A stretch of DNA of 64,000 nt from Terebella lapidaria (taxonomy: Eukaryota; Annelida; Polychaeta; Terebellida; Terebellidae). Of the stretch, positions 37,060-50,504 are shown one piece after another (position 1 is the first letter of the stretch; the number at the start of each line of letters is the position of its first letter). The notes beneath the pieces were generated by a model. The model did no database searches and had not been told where the DNA came from. It worked only from the letters and a program-made list of their open reading frames with translations. The translations under genes were made by a program, and so were the position numbers. The stretch lies in NCBI GenBank assembly GCA_949152475.1, contig OX424560.1:24057106-24121105 (forward strand), given 5' to 3'.

Positions 37060-37770
37060 AGTATGCTCAGACATTTCTCATTTCCTAAATTTGTACAACC
37101 ATGACATTCCAAGCCATTTCAGAGGTGTATAAAATATCTTCAATCGCTCGAAACGCCCGAAATTGATAGGTAGAAAATGACGAAAGTCCACTAATTTCAC
37201 GTATGAATGATAGTTTTGACTTTTCTACTAATGATGTAAAGCCATTCGATTATGAACTTGACCTAAGATCGAATGGTGAATCTGAAAGTCACATAACCCT
37301 AGCCGCTCCACGGCTGAACCTGTATTCTCGATCGCTGTTTTAACAGTAGGGAGATTGGAATACGCTCGTCAGAATTAAAAGTCACATCTGACGTGAAATA
37401 TGCAAATTGGACTCTGCATACAGGACAATTGTATATTTTTTATACGTAAAGCTTACGTTTGTACCCTGTCATAAATGGTGGAGTTTTTGTGACCTTGAAC
37501 TAGGATGACCTTGAGTAATAATTATTGAGGTTACGTCTGGCCTAAAACATGTAGATTGGCCGCTGCAGGTTTGATTTATGACCATTATAGGAATATATGG
37601 GTGAATTTTTGGTGACCTTAAACTCGACATCGAATGTCTGTGAAGATATTTTTCAAGACCACGTATCGTCTAACCCGAACTGTGTGAATTAATGTAGATA
37701 GAGCTAAGGTTTGTATTATCAACATAATGGAAGTCAGATATGGTGGGTTTTCATGCATTCAAACATTTTT
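37060..37770. repeat. Dispersed TCAAGGTCA repeat (copy 3)
   Basis: Related to the copies at 3.1, 27.9 and 63 kb by its phrasing (GAGGTGTATAAAATATC, CAATCGCTCGAAA, GGTGACCTTxAACT). TGACCTTGA, the complement of TCAAGGTCA, occurs at 37490-37498 and 37506-37514. No coding frame is present. Confidence 0.5.
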
Positions 37771-38412
37771 GCCGGCCAAGTCGGGGTGGAGGGAATAATT
37801 CATGTGTCCACAAGTATTTTCAACAAAGAGGACTTTGGAGCCAGACACCCGTCCAATTCCATTCCTATAAAATCCAACGTCGATATTGTATTTGTCTGGA
37901 AACAATTCACATGCTGTTACCAATAGATGATTCATGTTCGACGTACTAGTATAGATTTCAACGGCAATATTTCTCGACTACACTTGACAGGAATATTGTA
38001 AAATAAAACCCCTGGCACGCGCGCATGTGTTAGATATACTATTTTTATAGACGTTATTCGAAACAAATAGGTATGTAGGCCTCAAAATTGAGGTCAATGT
38101 CGGGCCGACATCCACACGGGAGATGTTTTTTTTTCAATTATTAGTTTCAATGATATATTTTAATAATTTTTCTTTATTTTGCTGAGACATAGAGGAAGAC
38201 ATTGAGCCAAAATATGCATATGATTACAGAAATGAGTATTGAACATCTTTCTCTACATAAGCCTTTATTAAAACATGTTATTAATGAGTATTTTTTCAAT
38301 GATGTTCATTCCGAATCTAGTGGTTACATGCATTTAATTTCTCATTGTAATGAGGCAGAGCGTCACTGCGATTGGCCGTTTTATGTAAATAAAACTAGTG
38401 TTATATACTATA

Positions 38413-41400
38413 CTTACCTCGAAAACACATTACGGGTGACAAGGAAGGCTTTCCACCGAATGATTGGAGAGAACCAAAGGTGGGTGCCCTCAGGGAACCC
38501 AAAAGATTTATTTTTTTAAACAATAACATTAAGTAGTAAGAAATACCACTTACCTCCGGGTGTCGAGTGACTGGCTTTCGGTCATAGGTAACGTATGTAC
38601 ATGGATATGCCTTGCCGACACAACTGAGTCGCAATGCACACCAAACTAAGGAGTACGACCGTACTGACATAGGAGACCAATTTAACGGTAACCGGAACCG
38701 CAACTCGCAACACGGAACATCAACGTATGTACAGGGGAACGTATGTACAGGATGGGCCACGTCATCCTCAAGGGGTGACAACGCTACGAGCAGCTACCAC
38801 GGGCCCAAGGTGGTAGCCCTCACTCCCCGTCCACGTCAGGTCCCTAAGGTAGAAGGACGTAAAGGTGTTATGGGATTGCCATGAACATGCTTGCATGACC
38901 TGATCGGGGGGAACCCGTCCCATATAAGCAAGGGAGGCCGCTAGGCCCTAATATCATGGGCGCGTACCTTGAACGAACAAGCGGAGACCTGCTCAGCCAA
39001 ATCATAGCAGGTGCGGATACACTTTTGAATCCAGGATGAGATGGTAGCGGAACGTATGTCCCTTTGGAATCTCGACTGATGTGATAAAAATGTGGCGATT
39101 TTGCCCAAAGATCGCGGCAGGAGTCTGCAAAACACTAGCAAGTATTGTGGCCTATCTTTAGACCGCTCGAGCTTGGAGCGTGGGCTGCCTAGAAACGGAC
39201 TGTACCTAATCGCGCCCAGTAAACTATAACAAGTGGTGACCTAGTTTCTCCTCCCGCCTCTCGGTTCGATATATACGCGAGCATTTGGCTTGGTCTGTGA
39301 GATTGTCCCAGAGCAAGCCGAGAGGCAGGACGAGAGGCTCGCCATGAGCTTTACGTCCCTGTGTCTTGGGTAAGGCCCTCGCGGGCCCTGGGGACGATTT
39401 CCATTGGGGGCCCGGGCTGGGGTAGAGACAGTTGCTGACTCGGGGGCGCAAGCCCTGTGGATTGCCAGTTCTCTTCTCCACCTGGGGTGGTGTGACACAG
39501 GCTCTGGCAGACCGTCGGGGTGGCTCAGAGTTCCATCTCTGTGACAGTGCCTTCGGCGGGGCCGGCCAGCAACATGCCCACGTGTACGGGTTCCGCTCCC
39601 ATGGCATCTCGGGCTCTACACACGGCTACATTACCATAACTATGTAATATGCATGTTGTAGTTAAGGAGTTGGTGAGATGCATGTATTTTGTCGTAGTGT
39701 ATGACGGCCGGACTCGTTCCGGGCTGACTGTACCTGTAGCGGGCGCCCGCCGAACTTTACATAAACAACAGACGTTTTCCAGCCCGGAGACCTTTTGTCC
39801 GCTTAAGGTACAAGCGCAAGGCCCGCAATGGGCATAGGAGACAGTCTTCCTCCAGATTCGGGCCTACAGACGACAACAAGGCCAGAATCGTGAAAGCCAG
39901 TGGGAGAGAAGACACAAGCTGGGTTTTCGCTAGGAAAGGGGCAATGACCTGCAAGGAGACCTTGAGGCCATCATCTCGCCAGCGAACTTTTGAGAAATCC
40001 AATGCATCGATTTCGCCCCTGCGACGTTCGGAAGCCAGGGCCAGCAGGAAGACTGTCTTCCAAGTGAGGAACTTCAAAGGGGCAGAGGACATAGGTTCAA
40101 AGGGAGCAGACGCCAAACGGTTCAGTGCCAGGGATAGATCCCACTCCGGGCCGGATTACGGGAGAGCGGACGCTCGACTTTAAAGTTATTGAGCAAGCAC
40201 TCAGATCTTGATCCTCGCCGAGATTAACACCAGTATGGGGCAAGATAGTCTTGGCCAGAGCGGTCCTATAGCCCGCTAATGTCGAGGGGGCCGTGCTCAC
40301 CTGAAATTTCTCCAAGAGGAAATCAGCTACGGTCTGAGCAGTGGCGTGGAATGGATCACCCTGCCTGCCATCGCACCAAGCAGCGAAGACTCGCCATTTG
40401 GACTTGTAGACTCCCAAAGATGAGTTTCTATTAGGGCGGGCGATCCTACTTGACACTTCTGAAGAAAATCCCTCTGCTCGAAGGGATCGCTGGACAGAAG
40501 CCACGCGTGGAGGCTCAGGCTCCCGGAACGGCTGTGAAACAGCTGCGCCCGGGGTTGCTTGAAAAGATCCTCCCAAGGGGGAAGGGCCACTGGTTGATCG
40601 ATCAGCAGACTCAGAAGTTCTGGGAACCATTGATGCTGTGGCTGGTACGAGGCGACCAGGAGAATTCTGCACGTGTGAGACCTGACTTTGGCCAAGACTT
40701 TGGGCAACAGAATCGCTGGAGGGTACGCATACCTGAACATGCTGTCCCAATCCATGGACAACGCGTCGATTGACATCGCGAGGGGGTCTGGAAGTGGATA
40801 AACGAACACCGGAAGCTTGTTGTTCCACCTGGTCGCATAGAGATCCACCACAGGACGGTCCTACCTGAGGCATAGGTAGTTGAACACCCGAGGATGCAGA
40901 GACCACTCCGTTGGCTGGACCTGCCCCCTGCGGGACAGCTAATCCGCCAACACATTTAACCGACCCGGGATGTAACATGCTCGCAAGTGAATGCCCCGAG
41001 CCCGGCACCAGAAAAGAAGCGTCGTGGCTTGCCGACATAGGGTAACCGACTTCGTACCTCCCTGCTTGTTGATGTAGGCCACGACAGTGGAGTTGTCGGT
41101 GGACACCAAGACAGCACGACCAGTTTTGCACCGATACTCCACGAACACGAAATCCTGGGCCGGCGTTAGCCGATTTTTGGAGGTTGACAAACAGGCCCAT
41201 GCGTTTGCACAAGTCCAGGACCCACTGTAAGTGCCGAGTTAGGACCTCGGGGGACTGGTGAGAGATAATCCAGTCGTCCAGGTACTGGTAGAGGAGGATG
41301 CCCTCCTTGTGGGCCAGTATCTGTCACTCTTTCACCACCATTGTGAAGATCCAAGGAGCCGGGACAGGCCGAACGGCAGAGCGTGGAACTAATACACAGT

Positions 41401-44400
41401 GCCCTGGTGCACGTAGCGCAGGTATCTGCGGGAGCCTGGGTGAATCGGGATGTGAAAGAACACATCCTTCAGATCCAAGGAGACCACCCAAGAGTTTTTT
41501 GGAAGAGACAAGCGGATTGATTCCGCCGTCTCCATGGCGAACTTGGGGGTCTTGACGTGGTGGTTTAGAGATGACAGGTCGATCACGGGACGCCACCCGC
41601 CTGAGCTCTTGGGGGTCAAGAACAGGATACTATAGTAACCGGGAGAGAATATTCTGACTTTTTCGAGCGCGTTTTTGGCCATCATATCGGCGAGCGAAAG
41701 CGCTAACCGTTTGGCGTGAGCTCCGGGAAGCGAAAAAGAAATAGGCTCTAGAGACAGTGCAGGACGCTGACGGAACTGGATGCGAAATCCCCTGCGAAGG
41801 ACTGACATGATCCACGGGCTGGCTCCGAGTGTCTGCCACTCTTGCCAATAATTTGCCAGACGCCCGCCCAAGGGCTCGCCTGAATTTTGGAACGAAGATG
41901 TGACAGCCCGAGGTATCGTGGAGTCCGTCGCAGGGAGCGGTATCTGAGAAATACTCACCTGCCGCGGGGGCAGAGGACCTTTTCTCCCCTGCTGGCTTGG
42001 GCTTGCCCTCGAGCCCGGACTTCTTCTTCGGCTTACTGCTGGCAGGGGTCCCCTGAAAGGGCTTCTTGTCCTTCTTCTCCTTGGGCTTGGCCGACTGCTG
42101 GGGCTTGGAGGAAGATGGGGCGTAAGCCTGGAGAGGAGAGGCCAGCTTGGCGATGGTCTCGGTAAGGCGCTTGCTAGCAGAGACAGACTCCTCCTGACGG
42201 GCCAGCTCACGAGCTGCCGGCAGCCTGGACTCCAGACCGGCGAAGAGAGGCGGAGGAGAGGAAAGAGCAGTGGCAGCCTCCGGTTCCACCAGGGGAGCAC
42301 AGCGTAGCTCCATAACTAAGGCCGGGGGGAGCTTGAACTTGGCCTGACTCAGAAAATCATCCCGCCTCAGCAAGGGAAGGACCCACTCCACGCACGTGGT
42401 CTGTTCCATGCGGTGAGCTGACGCCAGGTCGCAGGACTCTAAGAGTTGGGAAGCTGAACGGAGGTGGTCTCCGAGGGACGCTAACTCAGCCGGAGGAGAC
42501 TCCAGGGCTTCCAGCGCTGTCTGAGCACACTGTAACTGGCGATAGGCCGTGGTCCGGAACCAGTCCCCCAGGGAGGACACACAGGTAGCATGGTTCAAGG
42601 AGAGCAACGTCTCGTGATGCACCGTAACTTGGCGAGCCTTGTCTCCCAAGTAAGGGGCTGCCGTCTCAGGGAAGACCGCCTAGACGGATAATCCAGGTTA
42701 GACGGGAGATAGTCTCTCTTGCGGAAAGGGGGCCGACGGGGAAACTTCCCCAACTCCGTCTTTCCCTGGTCCAGAGTCTCGGTGCGGCACCGCGAAAACT
42801 CCTCTCGGAGCCCGTCCAGGATGGGGAGGCCACGTCGTGGCTGTCGCTCCGGGGAACGCTGGGACGCCAGAAGAGACGTGGGACGCTGGGACACTGCGGG
42901 CTTCGGCTCGGCCGGGAAGAGGGTGGGTTACAGGGTAGACCGCACTAAGTCCAACTTGTGGTCGAAGGAAAGATCCTCCTCCCCATTCTCACTGTCCACC
43001 GGCTCAGCGTCAAGGCGAGGGCGCTTGTCACTGGGAGCCATCACAGAAGCCGCCAAGGAAGAAGGTCGCTTCCTCGAGAACTGAAACCAGTGGTGTGGGC
43101 CCAGCAGACGTAGAAGGGGTAGCCTCGTCCTACCTGCACGCAATCGAATCCTCCCCCCCCCCCCGAGTCCTCTTCAGACTCCTGACCAAAGATCTCCGCA
43201 GGTAACTGCTGGGGAGGCTCCAAGGCCAAAGTACGATGCAAGGCATCAGACGTGGGGGGAAGGGCCAACACAGCCGTGACGATGCTGGACACATCTACCG
43301 CCGGAACAGCCAAAGAAACCCCAGACGAACCACCTGAGAGGGACCTGGCAAGGTAGGCAGGGCCGTCGAGCTTGTCATTACGTTGGGGGAGGCCGACGAG
43401 GCTGTCAACACGGAAGAACTCTGCAAAGAGAAAGAACCGGTAGAATTCTCCGTAGTAGCAGGTGAAAGGGTGGCTTGAACAGTCGGAAGAGAAAGAACCG
43501 GTAGAATTCAAGATAGTAGCAGGTGAAAGGGTGGCTTGAACAGGCTGAAGGCTTCCCGGGGCCTGACACTCCTGGCCCAACAAGAGGTCTCTCCTTGGAG
43601 AGAGCCTGCCAACCTAAGGACCACATCCCCTTAAAGCGGACTGGACCACCTGTCAGCTGCGCACACCCAAGGTACGGATCCCGTAGGACGGGGGCCCGAC
43701 CCCAAACGGGCAAAGGCAAGGCAGGAACAGCACGAAGAGTCGCTTGCTGGACCCGCATCCCGGGGCCTGGACCGGACCCCGACCTCGCGCCACAACACTA
43801 GCCAGACCACCGCCACGCCGGTCCACACAAAGCCGCTGGACCGAGGTCCGGACCCCGAACGGAGTCCGGACCCCGAGGGCCGGGAACCGAAAAACGGTGG
43901 GAAACTGGCCAGAAAAGGCGCGGACGCAGCACAGGGAACCTTCTCGCCAATAACTACTGAGGTGACACGCGCAAACAGGCTCCCGGCTGACAGAACATGA
44001 AATACACAGTGCAAAGACTCCCGGGGCGTGCCACTGTGGGTCGAGTGTGACTCTCCCACCAGCAGGTCACCCGCGGAACAAAACAAAGGGAAAAGGGAAG
44101 AAAATTTAGCTCCTAGGCAAACCAGGGTGCGATCCAGCTTGCCCAGCAGGGCAGAAGCTTTCCTCTCCTGATGGCAGCGACGCTTGGCCGACGACGCGGA
44201 AGACGAAGAGGACGGGGCCGGAGACACCTGGCGCGACTGAAGCTTGTCCCTCCTAGCGAGAACGGCCCCCAGGACCTGAGCCCGCTCCTCCCGCATACGG
44301 TCTTCGCATAAACCGCAAGTTAACTGGTCTGTGTGTACCAGGTCCTGGCAAGACACGCACTCCGGACGAACTTCCCAAGCCGGCAACTGTTGCCCACATT

Positions 44401-44782
44401 GGGCACAGCGGCGCATCACAACAATGTGGAAAAGGGAGTCCGCGCTCCAACACACAAAACGCTGCCAAAGGTGCGAAACAATCCAATCAATCCACGCCAA
44501 AAGATCACAGAAAAGTAAAATCCAAAATGGCATGTAAAAAGTAGCGTTCGTAAGACGATAAACTAAGAAAAATTCGCGAAAGTTATGTCGGCAAGGCAAA
44601 ATCCAAGTTGAAGAAAAGCCATAGGAGACGAGAATGACGTCACGTTCCGGTCACGTGGGTTACTGGCTTGGACAATTCATTGTCTAGCCCATTTTCCAAA
44701 TGGGGTTCTCTCTATGGAGAGTAAGTCTCTCTATGTCAGTAAGGCTAATAAGCCATAACCCGTAATGTGTTTTGGAGGTAAG
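38413..44782 (-). mobile_element. Broken DIRS-type tyrosine-recombinase retrotransposon
   Basis: Fossil DIRS element of about 6.4 kb. Inverted terminal repeats of about 27 bp (CTTACCTCGAAAACACATTA at 38413 and its near inverse at about 44757-44782) mark both ends. Read on the minus strand, the parts are a gag-like region with a cysteine-rich segment and a lysine/proline-rich stretch (about 44.5-41.9 kb), a reverse transcriptase with a YLDD centre (about 41.7-41.2 kb), an RNase H-like part (about 41.1-40.9 kb), and a tyrosine recombinase region (about 40.5-39.8 kb and 39.1-38.7 kb). Overlapping frames are normal in this family. It is broken, with several disruptions plus a nested solo LTR (39091-39761). 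A 67-bp tandem duplication lies at about 43430-43545. Age looks moderate. Confidence 0.85.
39091..39761 (+). mobile_element. Solo LTR, copy C, nested in the DIRS element
   Basis: 671 bp starting TGTGGCG and ending TTTACA, the classic TG...CA ends, homologous to copies A and B. Flanks TAAAAA and TAAACA form a near-perfect target duplication. It splits the recombinase region of the DIRS element; the DIRS fragment at 1090-1750 lacks it. It has a TATA-like GATATATACG at about 39269. Because it is nested, it is younger than the DIRS insertion. Confidence 0.75.
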
Positions 44783-44987
44783 ATATAGGCATATCACATT
44801 GAAATTAAACTAATGATACATTTTGATATATCAGTTATATTGTATATATTAATTTGATATATCATCCACTTGCGATCTTGCCTGTACCACATACTAAGTA
44901 TGTAGAATGGAAACCATACAAAGTAAACAAAGCAGTTGCTTTTTTATATCTTTAACAAATATTTACTAACAACAGCAGCATATATAT

Positions 44988-44993
44988 TTTATT
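44988..44993 (-). terminator. Candidate poly(A) signal of SMARCAL1
   Basis: AATAAA on the minus strand, about 440 bases beyond the SMARCAL1 stop codon. No other gene lies between it and the stop. Confidence 0.5.
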
Positions 44994-45434
44994 GGCTAAC
45001 ATTGAGAAATTTCTTGGGTTAAGTGCCACCTCAGGGACATCGAACACATGCGAAAAGAAACACTTCTTGAACAAATCCCATCGATATAATCATACTTGGA
45101 AACGATCTGTGCTCTTTGCACATCGCTGGGAACAACGAAAGCAAATCTGGAATGAGTGCATGTAATAGGTCCATACATAGGGTGTACGCAATGGAGAAAA
45201 CCCCAAAATAATGTCAGCAGATCACATCAAAGCAAAGTAGAACATAGCACCAATATAGCAACATTATTACATACACATTGTCATGTAACATAACAAAATG
45301 TTTACCCAAAACGCTGAGACACAAACATAACTCAACATGCAAAACATAATTGGCATAATATATGCTGGAGACATTCATTTGAAATGTCTGGAGATTTCTT
45401 ATTTATAACGACCTCAGGTTGAACCAATATTACA

Positions 45435-48400
45435 TCACTGTAATTTCAGTTTCTTGGCAGAAGGCTCATCTGGATCACAAACACCAGCAAAATCGTCATC
45501 ATTGTCCAGCCAATCAACACCTCTCATTTCATTTCCTTCACTGTGATTGGCTGAATGCTCATCCTGTCCTGTCCAATCAGAACTTGTGCAGTTATCTGCG
45601 ACATTATCAGTGACTCCCTCTGTGACAGGCTTGAAATGCTGCAATAGTGTGCCTGAGTGTCCTGGAATAAAATCCCTTACTGATAATTGTAGGCTATCAA
45701 ATTATTTTTAACGAAAATAAAAATGAGATATATGAACAGGTAATTACCAGAATATTCTGAAACTGCAACACGCATCCGCAAAATTTTCATCTTAACCCCT
45801 TCACTGCGTATAGCCCGAGAAGGTCTCGGGCAGTATTGTCAATTCCAGTGTGCGTATAGCCCGAGAAGGTCTCGGGCTCTGAACAATATGTGATAAGTCA
45901 GTGTTGAGTGTCAGGAACGTTATGATAATTCACAGAAATGTTACAATCATGCATGCGCACTGTAAGATAATGCAACGAGCAATATTTTGTCAGTCATTTC
46001 ACAGTTATATAGTCTTTCGCGCATAGAAATGCATCATAATGTTGCGCGTTACAAATTAATGACATTATTATTATTATTATTATTTTAGATTGGCTTCTAC
46101 AGAAGAAATGAGAATCGGCAGGTATTATTTCTGCATGGCAATTTTGATGTGTATGCAGACTTGGCAATAGATGCGATTTACAGTATTAATATGCTGTTCA
46201 TTTGGACAAGTATGATGGCAAACTTCTATTCAGCAACTGTGAACTTTTAAGGTTAACCCTTACATAATATATCTGATCAGTTCGATGGGAATAGATACAT
46301 AACTTTGTGTCTGATGTGAAAAATTTAGCATTTTTTAAATGTATGCTTTTTGTTGAAATGTCATCGTTGTCATGGTAATGTGCTACGTAGCAACCAAATT
46401 TCATTGAATTTTGCAGTGGTATTGTTGAGAATGCCGTTTAGTATCAAATACTTATTAGTTTTACAATAATATTCCAATTAGTTTGTTGAAATATTCATAA
46501 TATCTGAGAATATGTCATATGTTGCTTTTTTCTTCCGCACAGGCGATTTCACTGAGCCCCGCATTGAAGGGGTTAACTATACAAAATACTTATAACTGCA
46601 AAGACCTTACCCTCAGCAGAATGCCTTGTTTCTGATATTGTGGCCCCACTCTCGTTCTCTCCCGGAATGTCCTCAGGCAGCTCATCCTCAAAGAACGACT
46701 CATCAAAAAAACTCAAGATGTCTCTCTGTAGAGGGTCCTGAAATTCAAAATTGTAATCCAATATCAATAGTTGACATGAAAAATGTATGTTTTCATAACT
46801 TTCAAGAAAAGTATGTTCACAAATATTCTGGAGGTTATTTTTGTGCCTCAGAGAAGATTCCAGAATCTTACTTAGTAAAATAATTGTGATCAATGCAGAA
46901 TCCAACTTGTGATATATAACACATTTAATAGACATAACTGAGCCATTCCCACCCGTATGTGTTTGGTATCAGCCTCTGCAAAGTCCTCCTCAGATAGTCC
47001 CGCTTTGCCCAGGACTTTCAGCTTCTGCTGCACCAGCGGCCTGTGTGGTCACAGATTGGGTGCATTATGATACACATTCTGACAACTTGTCAGTATCAAG
47101 AGGATGTTAATACATTCGTGAAATTTCCCAGCTATTTTGTTTCCAATTTAGATGATGTATATAGTTATATTTATTTTACATAAATATATCTTACTTATGT
47201 TCGCATATGTAGGTTTCAAATGTAACTGTGTCAATGCATGAAACATACTCTTTATCAGAATACAAACCATATGAAGTCATCAGCTGTTCCCGAGGCCACA
47301 AGGTAGTGAACACTGACGGAGTCGTCCTGGCCGATCCTGTGTGCCCGGTCCTCTGCCTGTACCAGAATCTAGAGGGAAGCGGCAGGCACGAACTTAGCTA
47401 TTTAGTTGTAGAACGTTATGATTCGAAATACAACGTTATGACTAAATCATTGTTCACAATCTATGTTATTATTAGGAATTGATGTTAATGAATAAAATGT
47501 TAAATCAAGAGATATGATCACATTCTTTTTTATTATTTTCCACTCACTATTGAAGCCAACCTGCATATGTAAACAACTAGACGTCAAGGCCTGAAGATGC
47601 CTTGGGGCATTTCGTGTGAGTTCTATTCCTAGCTAACATATACCTAAGAGACCGTGTCTAGAACCATGATGACTCTGAAACTGTCCGTGGTCAAAGTTTA
47701 AGTGACATACCCCACCCTAAGGCATCTTTGCGTTTCGCTCTACGACGCACCGTTTCCGAGATACGGCAAACAGGAAGTGCTGAGTCGGTGAAAAAAAATT
47801 CGACACCAGAAGTCGTCTTGACCCAAGATACCCTCTAGACTAGTTTGTCTAGTGCCAGCAGCCCGAAATTGAGCTCCGTTTCGCTCTACGACGCACCGTT
47901 TCCGAGATATGGCCGAACAGGAAGTTATGAGTCGGCGAAAAAAAATTGACACCAGGTGTCGTCTCGACCCAAAATACCCACTAGACTAGTTTGTCTAGTG
48001 CCAGAAGGCCGGAATTGAGCTCCGTTTCGCTCTACGACGCACCGTTTCCGAGATACGGCCCAACAGGAAGTGGTGAGTCGGCGGAAATAAATTCGAAACC
48101 AGGGGTCGTCTCGACCCAAAATACCCCCTAGACTTGTTTGTCTAGTGCCAGAAGGCCGGAATTGAGCTCCGTTTCGCTCTACGACGCACCGTTTCCGAGA
48201 TACTGCCAAACAGGAAGTTCCGAGTCGGCGAAAAAAAAATTGACACCAGGTGTCGTCTCGGCCCAAAATACCCACTAGACTAGTTTGTCTAGTGCCAGAA
48301 GGCCGGAATTGAGCTCCGTTTCGCTCTACGACGCACCGTCTCCGAGATACGGTCGAACAGGAAGTGCCGAGTCGGCGAAAATAAATTCGACACCAGGTGT

Positions 48401-50469
48401 CGTCTTGACCCATAATACCCACTAGACTAGTTTGTCTAGTGCCAGAAGTCCGGAATTGAGCTCCGTTTCACTCTACGACGCACCGTTTCCGAGATACGGT
48501 CGAACAGGAAGTGCCAAGTCGGCAAAAATAAATTCGACACCAGGGGTCGTCTCGACCCATAATACCCACTAGACTAGTTTGTCTAGTGCCAGAAGTCCGG
48601 AATTGAGCTCCGTTTCGCTCTACGACGCACCGTTTCCGAGATACGGTCGAACAGGAAGTGCCGAGTCGGCGAAAATAAATTCGACACCAGGGGTCGTCTC
48701 GACCCGAAATACCCCCTAGACTAGTTGTCTAGTGCCAGGAGGCCGTAATTGAGTTCCGTTTCGCTCTACGACGCACCGTTTCCGAGATACGGTCGAACAG
48801 GAAGTGACGAGTCGGCGAAAATAAATTCGACACCAGGGGTCGTCTCGACCCATAATACCCACTAGACTAGTTTGTCTAGTGCCAGAAGTCGGAATTGAGC
48901 TCCGTTTCGCTCTACGACGCACCGTTTCCGAGATACGGTCGAACAGGAAGTGCCGAGTCGGCGAAAATAAATTCGACACCAGGGGTCGTCTCGACCCAAA
49001 ATACCCACTAGACTAGTTTGTCTAGTGCCAGAAGGCCGGAATTGAGCTCCGTTTCGCTCTACGACGCACCCTTTCCGAGATACGGCCCAACAGGAAGTGC
49101 CGAGTCGGCGAAAATAAATTCGACACCAGGGGTCGTCTCGACCCAAAATACCCCCTAGACTTGTTTGTCTAGAACCAGAAGGCCGGAATTGAGCTCCGTT
49201 TCGCTCTACGACGCACCGTTTCCGAGATACGGCCAAACAGGAAGTTCCGAATCGGCGAAAAAAAAATTGACACCAGGTGTCGTCTCGACCCAAAATACCC
49301 ACTAGACTAGTTTGTCTAGTGCCAGAAGGCCGGAATTGAGCTCCGTTTCGCTCTACGACGCACCGTCTCCGAGATACGGTCGAACAGGAAGTGCCGAGTC
49401 GGCGAAAATAAATTCGACACCAGGGGTCGTCTCGACCCATAATACCCACTAGACTAGTTTGTCTAGTGCCAGAAGTCCGGAATTGAGCTCCGTTTCGCTC
49501 TACGACGCACCGTTTCCGAGATACGGTCGAACAGGAAGTGCCGAGTCGGCGAAAAAATAAATTCGACACCGGGGGTCGTCTCGACCCAAAATACCCCCTA
49601 GACTAGTTGTCTAGTGCCAGGAGGCCGAAATTGAGCTCCGTTTCGCTCTACGACGCACCGTTTCCGAGATACGGTCGAACAGGAAGTGCCGAGTCGGCGA
49701 AAAAATAAATTCGACACCAGGGGTCGTCTCGACCCAAAATACCCCCTAGACTAGTTGTCTAGTGCCAGGAGGCCGAAATTGAGCTCCGTTTCGCTCTACG
49801 ACGCACCGTTTCCGAGATACGGCCGAACAGGAAGTGCCGAGTCGGCAAAAAAAAATTCGACACCAGGGGTCGTTTCGACCCAAGATACCCTCTAGACTAC
49901 TTTGTCTAGTGCCAGGAGGCCGAAATTGAGCTCCGTTTCGCTCTACGATGCACCGTTTCCGAGATACGGCCGAACAGGAAGTGCCGACTCGGCAAAAAAA
50001 AATTCGACACCAGGGGTCGTTTCGACCCAAGATACCCCCTAGACTAGTTTGTCTAGTGCCAGGAGGCCGAAATTGAGCTCCGTTTTGCTCTACGACGCAC
50101 CGTTTCCGAGATATGCATGAAAGCCTCAAGGATGAATCAGCAAAAATTCTTCCGAGCTCTAGGTCAGAGGTCGTTCGACGGATTGATCCCAAAATCAATA
50201 GGGTTCTTCCCTGGTGGTATATGAACTCCCATGCATAGAATATTTGCCATTGCATGAATACTTTTTGAGTTATCGATCGGAAACCAAGTCTCAAAATAAA
50301 CCTTGATTTCATCCTCACGGACCTCACGGACCCCGGAGCCGCCTCCAAAACAATAGGGGTCTTCCATGTAATATTTCTGACCAGTGGTGTAAATTTGGAC
50401 AAGATCCATTCAGGCGTTCCCGAGTTATTGATCGGAAACCAAAACGGCGGAAAGTAAAAAAAAAAGAAG

Positions 50470-50504
<35 letters not shown>

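Noticed and set aside
40450-44537. + strand frames across the DIRS element as host genes
   Set aside because: They are antisense to recognisable DIRS regions and show no independent homology.
50457-50502. Poly(A) run as the tail of a processed retrogene
   Set aside because: No gene-like sequence precedes it and it sits beside the hairpin end of the array element.
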